Positions 63,728-64,000 of a stretch of DNA of 64,000 bases are shown piece after piece. The stretch lies in assembly GCA_965249035.1 (NCBI GenBank), contig CBDFKV010000006.1:124001-188000 (forward strand), written 5' to 3'. A program made the translations under genes and the position numbers. Origin of the DNA: CBDFKV01 sp965249035. GTDB taxonomy: Bacteria; Pseudomonadota; Gammaproteobacteria; Arenicellales; Poriferihabitantaceae. The notes under the pieces were generated by a model. That model searched no databases and was not told the origin of the DNA. It was given only the letters and a program-made list of their open reading frames with translations. The stretch's first letter is position 1. Each line of letters begins with the position of its first letter.

Positions 63728-64000
63728 CTATTTCAGGAGTTCTCGTAACAGCGGGATCGTCACCTTACGCTTTTCCTTCAAGGATGCAGCATCCAGCCGA
63801 TTCAAAATTTCAAACAAACTGCTGATCTCACGAGTTTCATGAGTCATCAGCCATGAGATCACTTTGGGTGACAATTCAAACCCGCGCATTGCAGCGCGTT
63901 GCGCTAACGCCTGTGCTTTGCCGTTATCGTCTAAAAGAACCAGCTCAAAAACCTGCGACATATTCAAACGTGACACAAGGTCTGGCAGTTTAATGCCCAT
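63728..64000 (-). CDS. hda: DnaA regulatory inactivator Hda, C-terminal part (cut by window edge)
   Basis: The 90 residues visible are the C-terminal lid of an Hda/DnaA-like AAA protein: KLPDLVSRLNMSQVFELVLLD, KAQALAQRAAMRGFELSPKV, ISSLFEILNRLDAASLKEKR and VTIPLLRELLK. Hda with the beta clamp promotes hydrolysis of DnaA-ATP. The methionine at 64000 is internal, so the gene continues beyond the window. The lid alone cannot exclude DnaA itself, but ending in LxLxxxL without a DNA-binding domain points to Hda. Confidence 0.88.
   Translation of the reverse strand: MGIKLPDLVSRLNMSQVFELVLLDDNGKAQALAQRAAMRGFELSPKVISWLMTHETREISSLFEILNRLDAASLKEKRKVTIPLLRELLK

Overview
The window looks like the chromosome of a gammaproteobacterium, probably a sulfur-oxidising chemolithoautotroph. 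The gammaproteobacterial assignment rests on gene order: rsmI diverging from lpoA-yraN-diaA-dolP, ubiE-ubiJ-ubiB with a DUF971 gene, dsbB, truD, hda and kbp. The sulfur/autotroph inference rests on a DabA (DUF2309) inorganic-carbon pump operon, a secreted protein resembling sulfur-globule proteins, a DUF302 protein and a rhodanese. It is an inference, not a proven identity.

Layout. Positions 1-15240 are housekeeping: an ArsC-like reductase and WrbA-like flavoprotein, dsbB, a ubiquinone operon (DUF971-ubiE-ubiJ-ubiB) followed by a CLC protein with an unusual pore, two small secreted proteins, hisC, rsmI and the lpoA-yraN-diaA-dolP-rfaE2 run. Positions 15570-18630 hold an IS5-type and an intact IS3-type element. 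Positions 18704-29248 (minus strand) are the most remarkable part: a tightly coupled seven-gene operon encoding a NuoM-like subunit, a 1062-residue DabA, a NuoL/DabB-like subunit, a NuoN-like subunit with degenerate charge motifs, a second NuoM-like subunit, and two sugar-transferase-type enzymes (TIGR04283 and TIGR04282). Characterised Dab pumps have one DabA and one DabB, so a four-antiporter version is unusual.

An htpX gene and tRNA-Ser(GGA) come next. From 31.1 to 54.6 kb lies an AT-richer, IS-riddled surface polysaccharide island. Read on the minus strand it runs: glycosyltransferase, manC, ABC exporter (wzm-wzt), a three-domain sulfotransferase/GT2/GT4 protein, two SDR enzymes, hddA-gmhA-hddC (GDP-heptose synthesis), a sulfotransferase and two glycosyltransferases, ending at a strong bidirectional terminator. 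Together these could make a GDP-6-deoxyheptose-containing, possibly sulfated, glycan exported by the ABC route. Two identical IS1595 copies (inverted) bracket two near-identical IS630 copies (direct). One IS1595 copy has split an OafA-type acyltransferase gene, whose original reading frame can be restored exactly, and the other sits inside the heptose operon.

From 54.7 to 64 kb the sequence returns to ordinary chromosome: a DUF302 protein, pyrF, truD, a rhodanese, marC, a YgiQ radical SAM protein, an AI-2E transporter, a TerC-family protein, kbp and the 3' part of hda. No CRISPR array, rRNA or prophage was seen.
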